A stretch of 64,000 nt of DNA from Roseospira marina (GTDB lineage Bacteria; Pseudomonadota; Alphaproteobacteria; Rhodospirillales; Rhodospirillaceae). The DNA lies in contig NZ_JACIGJ010000003.1 in assembly GCF_014197855.1 (NCBI RefSeq), forward strand, positions 310,001 through 374,000, read 5' to 3'. A program made the translations under genes and the position numbers. Shown one piece after another: positions 26,690-35,845 of the stretch. Under the pieces are notes generated by a model. That model saw only the letters and a program-made list of their open reading frames with translations. It had not been told where the DNA came from and did not search any database. Numbering within the stretch: the first letter of the stretch is position 1; the number at the start of each line of letters is the position of its first letter.

Positions 26690-27691
26690 ATGCCCGCCCC
26701 GCCCCGCCCGGGCCTGATCGCCGATATCGGCGGCACCAACGCCCGCTTCGCCCTGGTCAAGCCGGACGGCCGTGTGATCGCGGCCGAACGGTTGGCGACG
26801 CGTGACTTCCCGGGTCCGGTGGAGGCCGCGCGCGCCTTCCTGGCCCGGCATGCGCGCGACGAAAACGCGCCGGACCGCGCCGCATGGTGCATCGCCTGCC
26901 CCGTGGGGGGGGATGAGGTCAGCCTGACCAACCACCCCTGGACCTTTTCCATCGCGAGCAGCCGGGCCGCGCTGGGGCTGGACGCCCTGACGGTGGTCAA
27001 CGACTTCGTCGCCAACGCCATGGCGATTCCCGAGCTTAGCCCCGCCGATACGCTGAACGTCGGCCCGGAGCCCGCACCCGCCACGACCCCCATCTCCGCC
27101 CCCATCGCTGCGCTGGGTCCAGGCACGGGCCTGGGCGTGGCGTTGCTGGTGCCGGACGGCCCCGACCTGTGGCGTCCGCTCGCCACGGAGGGCGGGCACG
27201 TCACGCTGGCCCCGACCACCGCCGAGGAAGCCCGGGTCATCGCCCACCTGTGGAACACCTATGACCACGTCTCCGCCGAACGGCTCGTCAGCGGTCCGGG
27301 CCTCGCACTGCTGTACGAAACGCTCTGTGCCCTGGACGGCGAACCGCCCGCCCAGACCGGCCCGCGCGCCATCGCCGCCGCCGCGCAGGCGGGCACTGAC
27401 GCCCGCGCCGTGCGCGCGGTGGATATGATGTTCGCCTTTCTGGGCACGGTGGCCGGGAATCTCGTGCTGTCGGCCGGCGCCCTTGGTGGGGTCTATATCC
27501 TCGGCGGGATCGTGCCGGCCAACCGGGATCGGTTCCAGACCTCGCCGTTCCGCGACCGCTTCGAGGCCAAGGGCCGGTTCCGCGACTATCTGGCCGGGGT
27601 GCCGACCCGGGTGGTCCTGCATCCCAATCCGGCCTTCCCGGGCCTAGTCCGCCTGCTGCGGGACACCGGGCGAACCGTCGGGTCCCCCTGA
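26690..27691 (+). CDS. glk: Glucokinase
   Basis: This 333-residue bacterial-type glucokinase shows the phosphate-1 motif LIADIGGTNARFAL, the VVNDFVANAMA stretch, GPGTGLGVALL, and the glucose-contact EGGHVTLAP. It converts glucose to glucose-6-phosphate. The ATG at 26690 gives a standard length. An in-frame GTG at 26660 overlapping the otsA stop is an alternative that would add ten residues. Either way the gene is immediately coupled to otsA. In this cluster it can recycle the free glucose released by the GH65 phosphorylase. Confidence 0.9.
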   Translation: MPAPPRPGLIADIGGTNARFALVKPDGRVIAAERLATRDFPGPVEAARAFLARHARDENAPDRAAWCIACPVGGDEVSLTNHPWTFSIASSRAALGLDALTVVNDFVANAMAIPELSPADTLNVGPEPAPATTPISAPIAALGPGTGLGVALLVPDGPDLWRPLATEGGHVTLAPTTAEEARVIAHLWNTYDHVSAERLVSGPGLALLYETLCALDGEPPAQTGPRAIAAAAQAGTDARAVRAVDMMFAFLGTVAGNLVLSAGALGGVYILGGIVPANRDRFQTSPFRDRFEAKGRFRDYLAGVPTRVVLHPNPAFPGLVRLLRDTGRTVGSP

Positions 27692-27731
27692 CCGGCCGCC
27701 CGCTCCCCTTTCTCTCGCAAGGACGCCCACC

Positions 27732-28535
27732 GTGCCGCCAGCGATCGAACCTCTCGCCCTTGACCAGCGCGACGTCCTCCTGGAGGCCGCCGAGGACATC
27801 GCCGGCCGGGTCGGCGACATCCCGATGCGCCACTTCCGCACCGGGCTGGCCTACGACAGCAAGACCGACGCCTCCCCCGTCACCCGCGCCGACCGGGAGA
27901 CGGAGGCCCGCCTGCGCGACATCATCGCGACCCGCTTCCCCGACCACGGCATCGTCGGCGAGGAGTACGGCAGCGCCAACACCGACCGCGACATCATATG
28001 GGTGATCGACCCCATCGACGGCACCAAGTCGTTCATCTCCGGGGTGCCCCTGTTCGGCGTGCTGGTGGCGGCGCTGCATCGCGGCCGCGTGGTCGCCGGG
28101 GCCATCCACATGCCCGGCCTGGGTGAGACCTTCAGCGGCGGGGCCGGCCTGGGCTGCCGCTTCAACGGCCGCCCGGTGCACTGCCGCAAGGGCGTCGCGC
28201 TGGCCGATGCCTTCCTGTGCGGCAACGACCTCGGCACCCTGATCCGCGACCAGCCGGACGTCGCCGAGCGCCTGGTCCGCACGGGGCGGTTCCTGCGCCC
28301 GACCGTGGACTGCTACCCCTACGCCCAACTCGCCGCCGGATGGGTCGACGGCGTGATCGACCACGGCCTGTTCCCCTACGACTATATGGCCGCCGTCGGA
28401 GTCGTTGAGGGCGCGGGCGGCATCATCACGGACTGGACCGGCGCACCGCTGACGCTGGAATCCGACGGCCGCGTGGTCGCCGCCGCGACGGCGGAGATCC
28501 ACGACGGGTTGCTCGCTGTGCTGCGAGGCGGCTAA
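27732..28535 (+). CDS. Inositol-monophosphatase-family phosphatase, HisN-like
   Basis: This 267-residue enzyme has the metal-binding GEEYG motif, the DPIDGTKSFISGVPLFG signature and a C-terminal YDYMAAVGVVEGAGG segment. These features match HisN-type histidinol-phosphate phosphatases, where the KSFI.G.P.F extension is characteristic, more closely than SuhB or CysQ. AAGGA precedes the GTG start. No other histidine gene is nearby. An alternative is a phosphatase acting on a sugar phosphate from the adjoining cluster. Confidence 0.75.
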   Translation: MPPAIEPLALDQRDVLLEAAEDIAGRVGDIPMRHFRTGLAYDSKTDASPVTRADRETEARLRDIIATRFPDHGIVGEEYGSANTDRDIIWVIDPIDGTKSFISGVPLFGVLVAALHRGRVVAGAIHMPGLGETFSGGAGLGCRFNGRPVHCRKGVALADAFLCGNDLGTLIRDQPDVAERLVRTGRFLRPTVDCYPYAQLAAGWVDGVIDHGLFPYDYMAAVGVVEGAGGIITDWTGAPLTLESDGRVVAAATAEIHDGLLAVLRGG

Positions 28536-28619
28536 CCGGCGGCGGGCGGTGGCCCGCCTCCCGGCACCACTCCGTTCCTCGCCTTTCCTTCACCCCTCGG
28601 CTCGCGTAGGATCGCGCGC

Positions 28620-29384
28620 ATGTCCGCCGCGCCCCGCTCCGCCCCACCGCCTTCGCCCGCGCACACCGCCACGTCCCGCTTCGAGGGGGGCTTCGAAGGT
28701 CGAGGCCTGATCTGCATCCGCAGTGAGCGGATCGTGTTCGCGCATCTCGACCTCGCCCTGAGCGCCGGAGAGGCCCTTCTGCTGCTGGGCCCGAACGGTT
28801 CGGGCAAGTCCTCGCTGCTGCGCCTGATGGCTGGGCTGTTGCGGCCCGCGGGCGGCAAGCTGGCGTGGCACGACGGGCCAGTCGCGGACGAGCCGGAGCG
28901 CCACCGCGCCCGCACCCGCTACGTCGGGCACACGGACGCCATCAAGCCGGTGCTGAGCGCGCGCGAGAACCTCACCTTCTGGGCGCGGGTCTGCGCCGGA
29001 CCGGACGACACACGCGCCGATCTCGACACCCGAGTCGCCGCCGCGCTTGATCGGCTGACGCTGTCCCATCTGGCCGACGTGCCCGGGCGCATGCTGTCCG
29101 CCGGCCAGAAGCGGCGGCTCAACCTCGCCCGCCTGCTGGCCGCGCCGGCACCGCTGTGGCTGATGGACGAACCGACCACCGCGCTGGACGTGGGCTCCAT
29201 CGCCATCCTGGAAGAAATCCTCGCCGAGCACCGCGCCAGGGGCGGCATGATCGCCCTGTCCACGCACCAGCCGGTCACACTGCCCGAGGCGCGGGTGCTG
29301 AACCTCGACGACTACGCCGTGGAACAGGCGGGGGCCTGGGGTCTGCCCGGCAACGCACACCCCGACGAGGAGATGCCGGTATGA
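28620..29384 (+). CDS. ccmA: Cytochrome c maturation heme exporter ATPase CcmA
   Basis: This 254-residue ATPase has Walker A GPNGSGKSS, YVGHTDAIKPVLSARENL (a CcmA-typical stretch), the CcmA-type signature LSAGQKRRLNLARLL and Walker B LWLMDEP. It drives release of holo-CcmE from CcmCDE during cytochrome c assembly. About 30 extra residues (Ala/Pro-rich) precede the usual start, but no later start codon fits. Its stop overlaps ccmB as ATGA. Confidence 0.9.
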   Translation: MSAAPRSAPPPSPAHTATSRFEGGFEGRGLICIRSERIVFAHLDLALSAGEALLLLGPNGSGKSSLLRLMAGLLRPAGGKLAWHDGPVADEPERHRARTRYVGHTDAIKPVLSARENLTFWARVCAGPDDTRADLDTRVAAALDRLTLSHLADVPGRMLSAGQKRRLNLARLLAAPAPLWLMDEPTTALDVGSIAILEEILAEHRARGGMIALSTHQPVTLPEARVLNLDDYAVEQAGAWGLPGNAHPDEEMPV

Positions 29385-30049
29385 TCGGGGCCGTGTTTGC
29401 CGTTCTGCGCCGCGATCTGCGGCTAGCCCTGCGTCAGGGCGCGGACAGCCTGATGGTGGTGGCGTTCTTCGTCATCACGGTGGCGCTGTTTCCGTTCGGC
29501 GTCGGCCCGGAAATCACGGTGCTGGAGCGCATCAGCGCGGGCGTGGTGTGGGTGACGGCGCTGCTGGCCGCCATGCTGTCGCTGGATCGGCTGTTCCAGA
29601 CCGACTACGAGGACGGCAGCCTCGACCTGCTGACCCTGACGCCCACGCCCACCATGGCCATCGTACTGGGCAAGGTCGCGGCGCACTGGCTGACCACCGG
29701 CCTTCCCCTGATCGTGGCCTCGCCCGTTCTGGCGCTGCTGCTGCACATGCGGCCGGAGGGCTACGGCGTGCTGCTGACGGCCATGGCGCTGGGCACCCCG
29801 ACGCTGAGCCTAATCGGCGCCGTGGGCGCGGCCCTGGTGCTGGGCGCCCGGCGGGGCGGCGTGCTGCTGTCCCTGCTGGTGCTGCCGCTCTACATCCCGG
29901 TGCTGGTGTTCGGGGTTTCGGCCGTGGACGCGGCCGTGATGGGGCTGGAGAGCCAGGCGCAGCTCATGATCCTGGGTGCCATGCTGCTCGCGGCCCTGGT
30001 GCTGTGCCCCTGGGCGGCCAGCGCCGCCCTGCGTCAGGCGGTGGAATAA
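29381..30049 (+). CDS. ccmB: Heme exporter membrane subunit CcmB
   Basis: This 222-residue protein has six predicted membrane helices and the family motifs LRRDLRLALRQGAD near the start and DRLFQTDYEDGSLDLL between helices two and three. It pairs with CcmA. No ccmC, ccmD or ccmE follows, since the next gene is serA on the other strand. The rest of the maturation system must therefore be elsewhere. Confidence 0.92.
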   Translation: MIGAVFAVLRRDLRLALRQGADSLMVVAFFVITVALFPFGVGPEITVLERISAGVVWVTALLAAMLSLDRLFQTDYEDGSLDLLTLTPTPTMAIVLGKVAAHWLTTGLPLIVASPVLALLLHMRPEGYGVLLTAMALGTPTLSLIGAVGAALVLGARRGGVLLSLLVLPLYIPVLVFGVSAVDAAVMGLESQAQLMILGAMLLAALVLCPWAASAALRQAVE

Positions 30050-30076
30050 CGCCGCTCGCCCGCTCCCGAAAACGAA

Positions 30077-30102
30077 GGGGGCGCGCCCGGCGGCACGCCC
30101 CC
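30077..30102. terminator. Hairpin between convergent ccmB and serA
   Basis: GGGGGCG (30077-30083) pairs perfectly with CGCCCCC (30096-30102) around a 12-base loop in the gap between the two stops. It is a plausible bidirectional terminator, but lacks a T-tract. Confidence 0.5.
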
Positions 30103-30127
30103 ATCCCGATCCGCGACTGGCGGTCCG

Positions 30128-31705
30128 TCAGAACTTCAGCGCCTTGGCCTGCACCACATGCGGCAGGGCGCTGACGGCCGCAAGGGCCTCCTCCGGCACC
30201 GGCCCGTCGACCTGCAACAGACAGATCGCCTGACCGCCTTCCTTGGCGCGCCCCAAGTGGAACGAGGCGATGTTGATGCCGGCCTCGCCGATGGTCGTGC
30301 CCAAGCTGCCGATGAAGCCCGGCTTGTCGTCGTTGATGAGGTAGAGCATGTCGGCACCCAGCTCGGCCTCGACCCCGATGCCGTTGATGTCCACGATGCG
30401 CGGCAGGGCGTCGCCGAACAGCGTGCCCTCGACGCCGCGGGTCTGGCGCTCCGTCGTAACCTCCAGCTTGATGAGGCTGTGGTAGTCGCGGCAGGTCTCG
30501 GTCTTGGTCTCCAGCACCTCGATGCCGCGATCCCGCGCCACGATCGGCGCGCTGACCATGTTCACGGCCTCCAGCAGCGGCGACAGCAAACCGCGCAGCA
30601 GGGTGGCGGTCAACGGCTTGGTGTTGAGGCCCGCGACCCCGCCCTGATACTCGATCCGGACGGTGCGGATGCCGGTTTCGGTGATCTGGCCGGCGAAGCC
30701 GCCCAACTGATCGCACAGCTTCATGTAGGGGCGCAGGCGCGGCGCCTCCTCCGCCGTCACGGACGGCATGTTGAGCGCGTTGGTCACGGCGCCGGTCAGC
30801 AGGAAATCGCTGATCTGCTCCGCCACCTGCAGGGCCACGTTCTCCTGCGCCTCGCTGGTCGACGCCCCCAGGTGCGGCGTGCACACCACGGTGTCGAGAC
30901 CGAACAGCGGGTTATCCTTGGCCGGCTCCTTCTCGAACACGTCCAGGGCGGCCCCGGCGACGTGCCCGCTTTCCAGCGCCGCCTTCAGCGCCGCCTCGTC
31001 GATCAGCCCGCCGCGCGCGCAGTTGATGATGCGCACGCCCTTCTTCATGCGGCCGATGGCCTCGGCGTCCAGAATGCCCCGGGTCTTGTCGGTCAGCGGG
31101 GTGTGCAGGCTGATGATGTCGGCGCGCGCGATCAGATCGTCGAGTTCGACCTTCTCCACGCCCAGATCCACGGCGCGGTCAGGCGTCAGGAACGGGTCGA
31201 ACGCCAGCACCTTCATGCGCAGGCCGATGGCCCGCGTAGCGACGATGGAGCCGATGTTGCCGCAGCCGATGATGCCGAGCGTCTTGCCCGTCAGCTCGAC
31301 GCCCATGAAGCGGCTCTTTTCCCACTTGCTGGCGTGGGTGGAGGCGTTGGCCTGCGGGATCTGCCGGGCCAGCGCGAACATCATGGCAATGGCGTGTTCG
31401 GCCGTGGTGATGGCGTTGCCGAACGGCGTGTTCATGACCACCACGCCCTTCTGGCTGGCGTAGGGCACATCCACGTTATCGACACCGATGCCGGCGCGCC
31501 CGACGACCTTCAGGTTGGTCGCGACGTCCAGGATTTCCTTGGTCACCTTGGTGGCCGACCGGATGGCGAGACCATCGTACTCGCCGATGATGGCCGCGAG
31601 TTCGTCCGGCTTCAGACCGGTCTTAACGTCGACCTCGACGCCGCGGGCCTTGAAGATCTCGACCGCACGCGGGCTGAGGCTGTCACTCACCAGCACCTTG
31701 GGCAT
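30128..31705 (-). CDS. serA: D-3-phosphoglycerate dehydrogenase SerA
   Basis: This 525-residue long-form enzyme catalyses the first step of serine synthesis, NAD-dependent oxidation of 3-phosphoglycerate. It has the substrate domain with GRAGIGVDNVD, the Rossmann motif GIIGCGNIGSIVA, and a catalytic segment TPHLGAST. An intervening domain (about 315-450) and a C-terminal ACT domain (INDDKPGFIGSLGTTI) follow. The ACT domain suggests serine control. AAAGGA is placed before the ATG. It lies downstream of serC, with two hairpins in the 153-base gap. Confidence 0.97.
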   Translation of the reverse strand: MPKVLVSDSLSPRAVEIFKARGVEVDVKTGLKPDELAAIIGEYDGLAIRSATKVTKEILDVATNLKVVGRAGIGVDNVDVPYASQKGVVVMNTPFGNAITTAEHAIAMMFALARQIPQANASTHASKWEKSRFMGVELTGKTLGIIGCGNIGSIVATRAIGLRMKVLAFDPFLTPDRAVDLGVEKVELDDLIARADIISLHTPLTDKTRGILDAEAIGRMKKGVRIINCARGGLIDEAALKAALESGHVAGAALDVFEKEPAKDNPLFGLDTVVCTPHLGASTSEAQENVALQVAEQISDFLLTGAVTNALNMPSVTAEEAPRLRPYMKLCDQLGGFAGQITETGIRTVRIEYQGGVAGLNTKPLTATLLRGLLSPLLEAVNMVSAPIVARDRGIEVLETKTETCRDYHSLIKLEVTTERQTRGVEGTLFGDALPRIVDINGIGVEAELGADMLYLINDDKPGFIGSLGTTIGEAGINIASFHLGRAKEGGQAICLLQVDGPVPEEALAAVSALPHVVQAKALKF

Positions 31706-31800
31706 GGTGGCGTCCTTTCATGTTCGGAAGGCGTCGGGCGCGCCGGGGCCGCGCGAGGGGCCGGGACGCGCCGAAACATAGGCAGGAGAACGGGCCGGCG

Positions 31801-31856
31801 GTGCGCGCCCCCTCCGGAGGAAGGGGGACACGCACAACGGCCGGCGGGTTCGCCGG
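31801..31856. terminator. Two hairpins between serC and serA
   Basis: Immediately after the serC stop (minus strand) is CCGGCG/CGCCGG with a four-base loop (31841-31856). It is followed by a stronger stem, CCCCCT/AGGGGG extended by GTGCG/CGCAC (31801-31835). No T-tract follows. They may partly terminate or stabilise the serC message, allowing unequal expression of serC and serA. Confidence 0.45.
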
Positions 31857-31858
31857 GC

Positions 31859-33031
31859 TTAGGCGGTGGCGAGTTCGGCCTGAACGGTCGCGGCCGCCCA
31901 GTCGAGCCAGGGCAGCAGCGCCTCTATATCGGCGGTCTCGACGGTCGCGCCGCCCCAGATCCGCAGACCGGCGGGCGCGTCGCGGTAGGCGCCGATGTCG
32001 TAGGCCACCCCGGCCTCGTCCAGCAGGGCGACCATGCGCTTGGCGGCCTTGCCCTGGGCGTCGGCGGGCAGGGCCGTGAACCAGTCCGCCACCACCTTCA
32101 GGCAAATGGAGGTGGAGGAGCGGGTCGCCGGATCGGTCGCCAGGAAGTCGACCCAGTCGGTGCGGGCGACCCAATCCTCGACGGCCTTCAGGTTGGCGCG
32201 GGTGCGGGCCAGAAGCCCCTCCCGGCCGCCGATGGTCTCGGCCCAGGTCAGGGCGTCCATGGCGTCCTCGACCACCAGCATCGACGGCGTGTTGATGGTT
32301 TCGCCCTTGAAGATGCCCTCGGACAGCTTCCCGGCCTTGGTCATGCGGAACAGCTTGGGCATCGGCCACGCCGGGGTGTAGCTCTCCAGGCGCTCCACGG
32401 CGCGCGGCGACAGGATCAGGACGCCGTGCTGCGCCTCGCCGCCCAGCACCTTCTGCCAGGAGTACGTAACCACATCGAGCTTGTCCCACGGCAGGTCCAT
32501 GGCGAACGCGGCGGAGGTGGCGTCGCAGATGGTCAGCCCCTCGCGGTCGGCCGGAATCCAGTCGCCGTTCGGCACACACACGCCCGAGGTCGTGCCGTTC
32601 CAGGTGAACACCACGTCACAGTCGAAATCGACCTGGGTGAGATCGGGGAGCGCGCCGTACTCGGCCTTCAGGGTGCGCACGTCGGTCAGCTTGAGCTGCT
32701 TGACCACGTCGGTAACCCAGCCGCTGCCGAAGCTTTCCCACGCCAGCATCTCCACGCCGCGTTCGCCCAGCAGGGACCACAGCGCCATCTCGACCGCGCC
32801 GGTGTCGGAGGCGGGAACGATGCCGATGCGGTAATCCTCGGGCAGGCCGAGGAGGGCGCGGTTCTTGTCCATCACCGCGTTGATGCGGGCCTTGCCCGGC
32901 TTGGAGCGGTGGGAGCGGCCGACCAGGGCGTCGGCGAGGGCGGCGGGGGACCAGCCGGGGCGCTTGGCGCAGGGGCCGGAGGAAAAGTTCGGGTTTGCCG
33001 GCCGGGTGGCCGGTTGCTGTACAGCCGTCAT
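31859..33031 (-). CDS. serC: Phosphoserine aminotransferase SerC
   Basis: This 390-residue PLP enzyme converts 3-phosphohydroxypyruvate to phosphoserine. It belongs to the alphaproteobacterial/archaeal-like SerC subgroup, starting [16 protein letters not shown]. The PLP lysine is visible in [11 protein letters not shown], and NGTTSGV and DATSAAFAM are the cofactor-contact motifs. Its leader contains a promoter and a hairpin covering the ribosome site (33032-33119). Confidence 0.95.
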   Translation of the reverse strand: MTAVQQPATRPANPNFSSGPCAKRPGWSPAALADALVGRSHRSKPGKARINAVMDKNRALLGLPEDYRIGIVPASDTGAVEMALWSLLGERGVEMLAWESFGSGWVTDVVKQLKLTDVRTLKAEYGALPDLTQVDFDCDVVFTWNGTTSGVCVPNGDWIPADREGLTICDATSAAFAMDLPWDKLDVVTYSWQKVLGGEAQHGVLILSPRAVERLESYTPAWPMPKLFRMTKAGKLSEGIFKGETINTPSMLVVEDAMDALTWAETIGGREGLLARTRANLKAVEDWVARTDWVDFLATDPATRSSTSICLKVVADWFTALPADAQGKAAKRMVALLDEAGVAYDIGAYRDAPAGLRIWGGATVETADIEALLPWLDWAAATVQAELATA

Positions 33032-33119
33032 GAAGTCTCCCTTCCTTGGCAGAAGGGTCTCGACCCGTTGGGAGGTCGTGGCCCGCGCCGTTGATAGGCC
33101 CGGGGTGGGATAGGGTCAA
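33032..33119 (-). promoter_or_regulatory. serC promoter and leader hairpin sequestering the ribosome site
   Basis: On the minus strand TTGACC (33119-33114) and TATCAA (33096-33091) are 17 bases apart, a good sigma-70-type promoter. About 50 bases downstream, CCCTTC-TGCCAAG-GAAGGG (33057-33039) forms a perfect six-base-pair hairpin. Its 3' arm overlaps the AAGGGAG Shine-Dalgarno. An RNA motif upstream of serC has been reported in alphaproteobacteria, and this may be an instance. The remaining gap to 33402 shows nothing else recognisable. Confidence 0.5.
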
Positions 33120-33402
33120 CAGCGAAAAAAGGGCCGCCCCCGCGCACAGACCCGCCATGATAGGTTTAGCGCCGCGCCGGTCCGGCCGGTCACACCCGCT
33201 CAACCGACTTGCCCCGCCCGACCGGCGCATGTAAGGTACCCGACCGGTCGGCAGTTCACCGAGGCGTCGCCGCCCCGTCAGGGGAGCTAAACCTGCCCGC
33301 ATCCGTCCTCCTCGACCGACACCTTATCCCGTGCCGTGTCGGAAGCCGGCGACCCCCGACAGTCCTTTCCCGGACCAAACCGGCACATCGTGAGGATAAG
33401 CG

Positions 33403-34053
33403 ATGTCCAGGACCGCCTTTCCGTTCGCCGCGAACGATATCTCCGCGCTGGCCCGATCCCTGCGCGACCAGTGGGACGCGCGCGCCGACACCCCCCAAGA
33501 TCGCCCCCGAGACGTCTCCCAAGGCGCTCCCCAGGGTGGGGCCCAAAATACGCCGAGTCATGTCGAGCTGCTGAACATGCTGGCGCGGGCCAGCGGCTTC
33601 CGCAATTTCCAGCACTTCCGCGCCCAGGCCGTGGCCCGCGCGCGCCTCGAACAACCGGCTCCCGAGCCGGTCGCCGAGGCGCCCGTGGACTTGGTGCGCG
33701 TGCACCGGGTGATCCGCGTGTTCAACCATAGGGGCATCATGACGCGCTGGCCGCCGAAGGCCAGCGAACGCGCGTTGTGTCTGTGGGTGCTGTGGGCGCG
33801 GTTCCCGAGCCGGACGGCGCTCACCGAGCGGGCCGTCAACGACCGCCTGAACCTGTGGCACGGGTTCGGGGACCATGCCCTGCTGCGCCGCGAACTCTGC
33901 GACTCGGGCCTGATGACCCGCACCCGCGACGGCCGGGAGTACCGGCGCGTGGAACGGCGCCCGCCAGCAGAGGCCTTGGCCCTGATCCACTATGTGGGCC
34001 GGGCCCGGGATCTCGTCGCCCAGGCCCCCGGCACAGAGACGCTCCCGGCCTGA
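33403..34053 (+). CDS. DUF2087 domain protein
   Basis: This 216-residue protein has a C-terminal DUF2087 domain (WPPKASERALCLWVLW, LNLWHGFGDHALLRREL, RTRDGREYRR). The N-terminal half includes a short helical LLNMLARASGFRNFQHFRAQ motif seen in proteins associated with toxin or regulator functions. DUF2087 is often fused to ArsR or MarR helix-turn-helix domains and is presumed to be regulatory. Here no obvious winged helix precedes it. A purine-rich GAGGA site precedes the ATG. Confidence 0.8.
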   Translation: MSRTAFPFAANDISALARSLRDQWDARADTPQDRPRDVSQGAPQGGAQNTPSHVELLNMLARASGFRNFQHFRAQAVARARLEQPAPEPVAEAPVDLVRVHRVIRVFNHRGIMTRWPPKASERALCLWVLWARFPSRTALTERAVNDRLNLWHGFGDHALLRRELCDSGLMTRTRDGREYRRVERRPPAEALALIHYVGRARDLVAQAPGTETLPA

Positions 34054-34092
34054 TCCGGCCGGGGGCGCCCCCACAACGCTGCGACACCGGGG

Positions 34093-34512
34093 TTAGGACG
34101 CGGACACGCCCCGCGTCGCCTCGGCGACGGCGGCGGAATCCTCGCCGCGCATGGCAAGGTCGCCCAGCGACACGGTGCCGACGATTTCCTTGCGAGCGTT
34201 GGTCACCAGCAGCCGGCGGACCTGCGCCTCAGCCATGATCCGGGCGGCGTCCACCACCGAGTCCTCTTCGTCGATGGTCCGGACGTCCTCCGTCATAACG
34301 TCGCGCACCGGGGTATTGTTGACGTCCCAACCCTCCCGTACGGCGCGGACCACAATGTCGCGGTCGGTCAGGGTACCCACCAGCGTGCCGTCGCGGTCCA
34401 CCACGAGCATGCCGATGGAGCGGGTGTCCATCTCGCGGGCCGCCGCCTTCAGACTGGCGGTCGGGGTGATGGTGGCAAGGCCGGTGGACATGATCTGCTT
34501 CAGGCGTTTCAT
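34093..34512 (-). CDS. Two-CBS-domain protein
   Basis: This 139-residue protein consists of two CBS repeats: MSTGLATITPTASLKAAARE...GTLTDRDIVVRA and MTEDVRTIDEEDSVVDAARIM...GTVSLGDLA. Such stand-alone pairs bind adenine nucleotides and act as energy or stress sensors. GGGAG precedes the ATG. It sits 94 bases before a universal stress protein gene is reached on the same strand (that gene is upstream in transcription order), which fits a stress-response role. Confidence 0.92.
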   Translation of the reverse strand: MKRLKQIMSTGLATITPTASLKAAAREMDTRSIGMLVVDRDGTLVGTLTDRDIVVRAVREGWDVNNTPVRDVMTEDVRTIDEEDSVVDAARIMAEAQVRRLLVTNARKEIVGTVSLGDLAMRGEDSAAVAEATRGVSAS

Positions 34513-34584
34513 AGACGTCTGCTCCCTCGATCGACTGGGGGAAAAGATTAGGGGGTGATCCGTGAAAGGGTGGGGATCGCGCGG

Positions 34585-34998
34585 TCAACGCACCACGAAC
34601 ACCGACACGTCGCTGTGCCGCACGAAGGAGTCCGCGTGGGACCCGAACACCATGTCGCTGAACCGCGGAATGTGAGAGGCCATCACGACCAGATCGGCGC
34701 CCATGCTCTCCGCCTGCTCACGCAGCAGGTCGTCGAGATCGACGGCGGGGTCGTGGCTGACGACGGGGTGAGCCTCCAGGCGCGCCCCGGTCCGCTGCGC
34801 GTGATCCTCGACGAACGCCTTCAGCTTCTCGGCGTACTCATCCGGGGAACGGGCCACGGCGGTGGGCTGTGACACCGTCACCCCGACCACGCTGACCGGC
34901 GCGTCATACAGCTTCGACAGGTCGGCGGCCTGATCCATCGCCTTGGTTACGGCGTCCTGATGGGCCAGGTCGACCGGCACCATGATGCGGGAATACAT
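34585..34998 (-). CDS. Universal stress protein (UspA family)
   Basis: This 137-residue protein has the Usp fold: MYSRIMVPVDLAH at the start, GADLVVMASH, and a final FGSHADSFVRHSDVSVFVVR. The distal part of the ATP-binding signature (GS..S.....S.VSV-type) is present, but the preceding glycines of the G-2x-G-9x-G motif are not, so nucleotide binding is uncertain. GGGAGG precedes the ATG. It is followed by the CBS gene. Confidence 0.9.
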   Translation of the reverse strand: MYSRIMVPVDLAHQDAVTKAMDQAADLSKLYDAPVSVVGVTVSQPTAVARSPDEYAEKLKAFVEDHAQRTGARLEAHPVVSHDPAVDLDDLLREQAESMGADLVVMASHIPRFSDMVFGSHADSFVRHSDVSVFVVR

Positions 34999-35137
34999 AG
35001 CGAGCCTCCCTTTCTGTCCAAATGGGGACAGGGAGGCAACGCGACCCGCCCGGGGCGCGTTCCATCGCGATGGTCGGTGCGCCCCGGATTCGTCCGCAGT
35101 GGTCAGCGGCACGGTCGGCGGGGGATGGGATCGGCCT

Positions 35138-35845
35138 TTACCACAGGATGGGCAACACGACGGCCGTCAGCACGCCGGCCCCCCCCATGGCCAGGCTGGC
35201 CGCGTACCCCGCCTCGGGACTCTCGTTGAAGGCGCGCGCCGTGCCGATGCCGTGCGCGGCCGCGCCCAGCGCGATCCCACGCGCGCGCGGGTTCCGCACG
35301 CCCAGCGCGTTCAGCACGGACGGCCCCAGCACCGCGCCCAGGATCCCGGTCAGGATCACCAGCACGGCCGTGAGGGACGGCAGCCCGCCGATACGCTCGC
35401 TGATGCCCATGGCAATGGGGGTTGTCACGGATTTGGGCGCGAGGGACGCCACAGTGGTGTCGCCGGCCCCGAAGGCGATCCCCAGGCCGATGGCGCCCAA
35501 TGAGGCCACCAGGACGGAGGCCAACAGCGCCACCGCCACGCCCGGCCACCCGCTTCGGAGCATGTTCAAGGCCCGGTACAGCGGCACCGCAAGCGCCACG
35601 GTCGCCGGCCCCAGCAGCACATGAATGAACTGCGCGCCCTGGAAATAGCGGTCGTAGGAAATGCCGGTCCCCGCCAGCACCAGCCCCAGAACCACCACGG
35701 ACCACAGCACCGGATTGGCCAGGGGATGCATCTTAAGGCGCCGGTAAACCACGTCCGCCGCAAGATAGGCCAACACCGTCAGGGTCAGCCCGAACAGGGG
35801 ATCGCGGGCCAGATAGACCCAGATGTCCGTCAGTCCGTGCATCAT
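35138..35845 (-). CDS. lrgB: LrgB/CidB family membrane protein
   Basis: This 235-residue protein has about seven membrane segments and family motifs: FQGAQFIHVLLGPATVALAVPLY, LAPKSVTTPIAM and GAAAHGIGTARAF. LrgAB proteins act as antiholin-like or pyruvate transporters in Gram-positive bacteria. In proteobacteria (YohJK) they are linked to glycolate or pyruvate export. Its ATG overlaps the lrgA stop (ATGA). The MM start uses the first of two methionines. Confidence 0.9.
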   Translation of the reverse strand: MMHGLTDIWVYLARDPLFGLTLTVLAYLAADVVYRRLKMHPLANPVLWSVVVLGLVLAGTGISYDRYFQGAQFIHVLLGPATVALAVPLYRALNMLRSGWPGVAVALLASVLVASLGAIGLGIAFGAGDTTVASLAPKSVTTPIAMGISERIGGLPSLTAVLVILTGILGAVLGPSVLNALGVRNPRARGIALGAAAHGIGTARAFNESPEAGYAASLAMGGAGVLTAVVLPILW

